Positions 6,326 through 6,742 of a stretch of 6,742 nucleotides of DNA are shown piece after piece; position 1 is the first letter of the stretch; every line of letters starts with the position of its first letter. The stretch is from CAINEC01 sp046052065 (lineage in GTDB: Bacteria > Bacteroidota > Bacteroidia > AKYH767-A > OLB10): NCBI GenBank assembly GCA_046052065.1, contig JBJOND010000100.1, forward strand, positions 1-6,742, given 5' to 3'. The position numbers were made by a program, and so were the translations under genes. Under the pieces are notes generated by a model. That model was not told where the DNA came from. It searched no databases and was given only the letters and a program-made list of their open reading frames with translations.

Positions 6326-6742
6326 TTACTTGTTATTTCTAATTTTAAACCTACACAAGCCTTCTTCTAAGAACTTCGTGTATTCATCAACGTTAGGCGT
6401 GTAACTTTTTGGCTCTGCAAGCATTTTTCCTTCATTATCTAATAATACATAATAAGGCTGTACATTTTTATTTAATACTGCAGCTTCTAAATCACTCCAT
6501 TTATTTCCGGTAGTTCTGATTTTTTTACCACTGTACTTACTTACGAATTGCTCGTTGGCAGGTAATTCTGTTTTGTCATCTACATAAAGTGAAATAACTA
6601 CATAGTCATTTGAAAGGTGTTTTAAAACTTTTGGTTGCGACCAAACATTATCTTCCATCTTACGGCAATTAACACAGCTCCATCCTGTAAAGTCAATCAT
6701 AACAGGCTTACCGACAGATTTTGCATAAGCCATTCCCGCCTC
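6326..6742 (-). CDS. DsbD-like thiol:disulfide interchange protein, C-terminal thioredoxin domain (partial)
   Basis: This is the 3' part of a gene that continues past the right edge. The frame is open to 6742, adding Glu-Ala-Gly before the methionine at 6733, which is therefore probably internal. DsbD-type proteins carry electrons from cytoplasmic thioredoxin across the inner membrane to periplasmic thiol proteins; this piece would be the periplasmic terminal domain. Seen in the 138 visible residues: KPVMIDFTGWSCVNC with the redox pair encoded at 6674-6676 and 6665-6667 (C-V-N-C), RKMED directly after it, a GNKWSDLE segment, and VQPYYVLLD, whose proline would be the cis-Pro of the thioredoxin fold. 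The W-S-C-V-N-C-R-K-M-E form with the later KWS and QPYYVLLD blocks is how I know the Bacteroidota DsbD family. The membrane region and N-terminal domain lie outside the window, so a stand-alone thioredoxin-like protein is not excluded. It is convergent with the propeller gene and shares its terminator. Confidence 0.82.
   Translation of the reverse strand, partial: EAGMAYAKSVGKPVMIDFTGWSCVNCRKMEDNVWSQPKVLKHLSNDYVVISLYVDDKTELPANEQFVSKYSGKKIRTTGNKWSDLEAAVLNKNVQPYYVLLDNEGKMLAEPKSYTPNVDEYTKFLEEGLCRFKIRNNK

Noticed and set aside
1..6742. Novel multi-gene system, mobile element, CRISPR array, prophage or defence island
   Set aside because: I found no transposase, integrase, regularly spaced repeat, tRNA or attachment site, nor any cluster of unknown genes. 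The genes are recognisable housekeeping or envelope genes with independent regulation.

Overview
The window looks like chromosomal DNA from a member of the Bacteroidota (Bacteroidetes). The DNA is AT-rich. Shine-Dalgarno sequences are absent, and starts are preceded by A/T-rich leaders. TAnnTTTG (-7) boxes of the Bacteroidota type lie upstream of three genes. One gene encodes a secreted protein with a type A C-terminal sorting domain of the type IX secretion system (T9SS), which is essentially restricted to this phylum. The exact genus cannot be read from the sequence.

Layout. Positions 79-1380 (+) encode a multi-pass membrane protein resembling GT-C/GT39-type lipid-linked sugar transferases. 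It is followed after 17 bp by lnt (1398-3011, +), apolipoprotein N-acyltransferase, with its Glu-Lys-Cys triad intact. An 82-bp gap carries a well-formed promoter with a near-palindrome placed inside it and leads to lpdA (3094-4500, +), dihydrolipoyl dehydrogenase. A strong intrinsic terminator (4507-4538) separates lpdA from a secreted protein gene (4608-6272, +). That protein has a signal peptide, about seven SBBP-like repeats that probably form a beta-propeller, and a T9SS sorting tail. The last gene lies on the minus strand, runs off the right edge and is convergent with the propeller gene. It is the C-terminal thioredoxin domain of a DsbD-like thiol:disulfide interchange protein. The two convergent genes share one perfect, bidirectional terminator hairpin (6290-6324).

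How the genes relate. Three of the five act in the cell envelope or its export: the GT-C-like enzyme, Lnt, and the DsbD-like reductase. The propeller protein is itself an export substrate. lpdA is central metabolism (E3 of the 2-oxoacid dehydrogenase complexes and glycine cleavage) and stands alone with its own promoter and terminator. I see no shared pathway. The arrangement looks like ordinary core-genome gene order. There are no mobile elements, CRISPR arrays, RNA genes, toxin-antitoxin pairs or defence genes, and nothing supports a new multi-gene system here. The most interesting items are the dyad in the lpdA promoter and the regular propeller protein.
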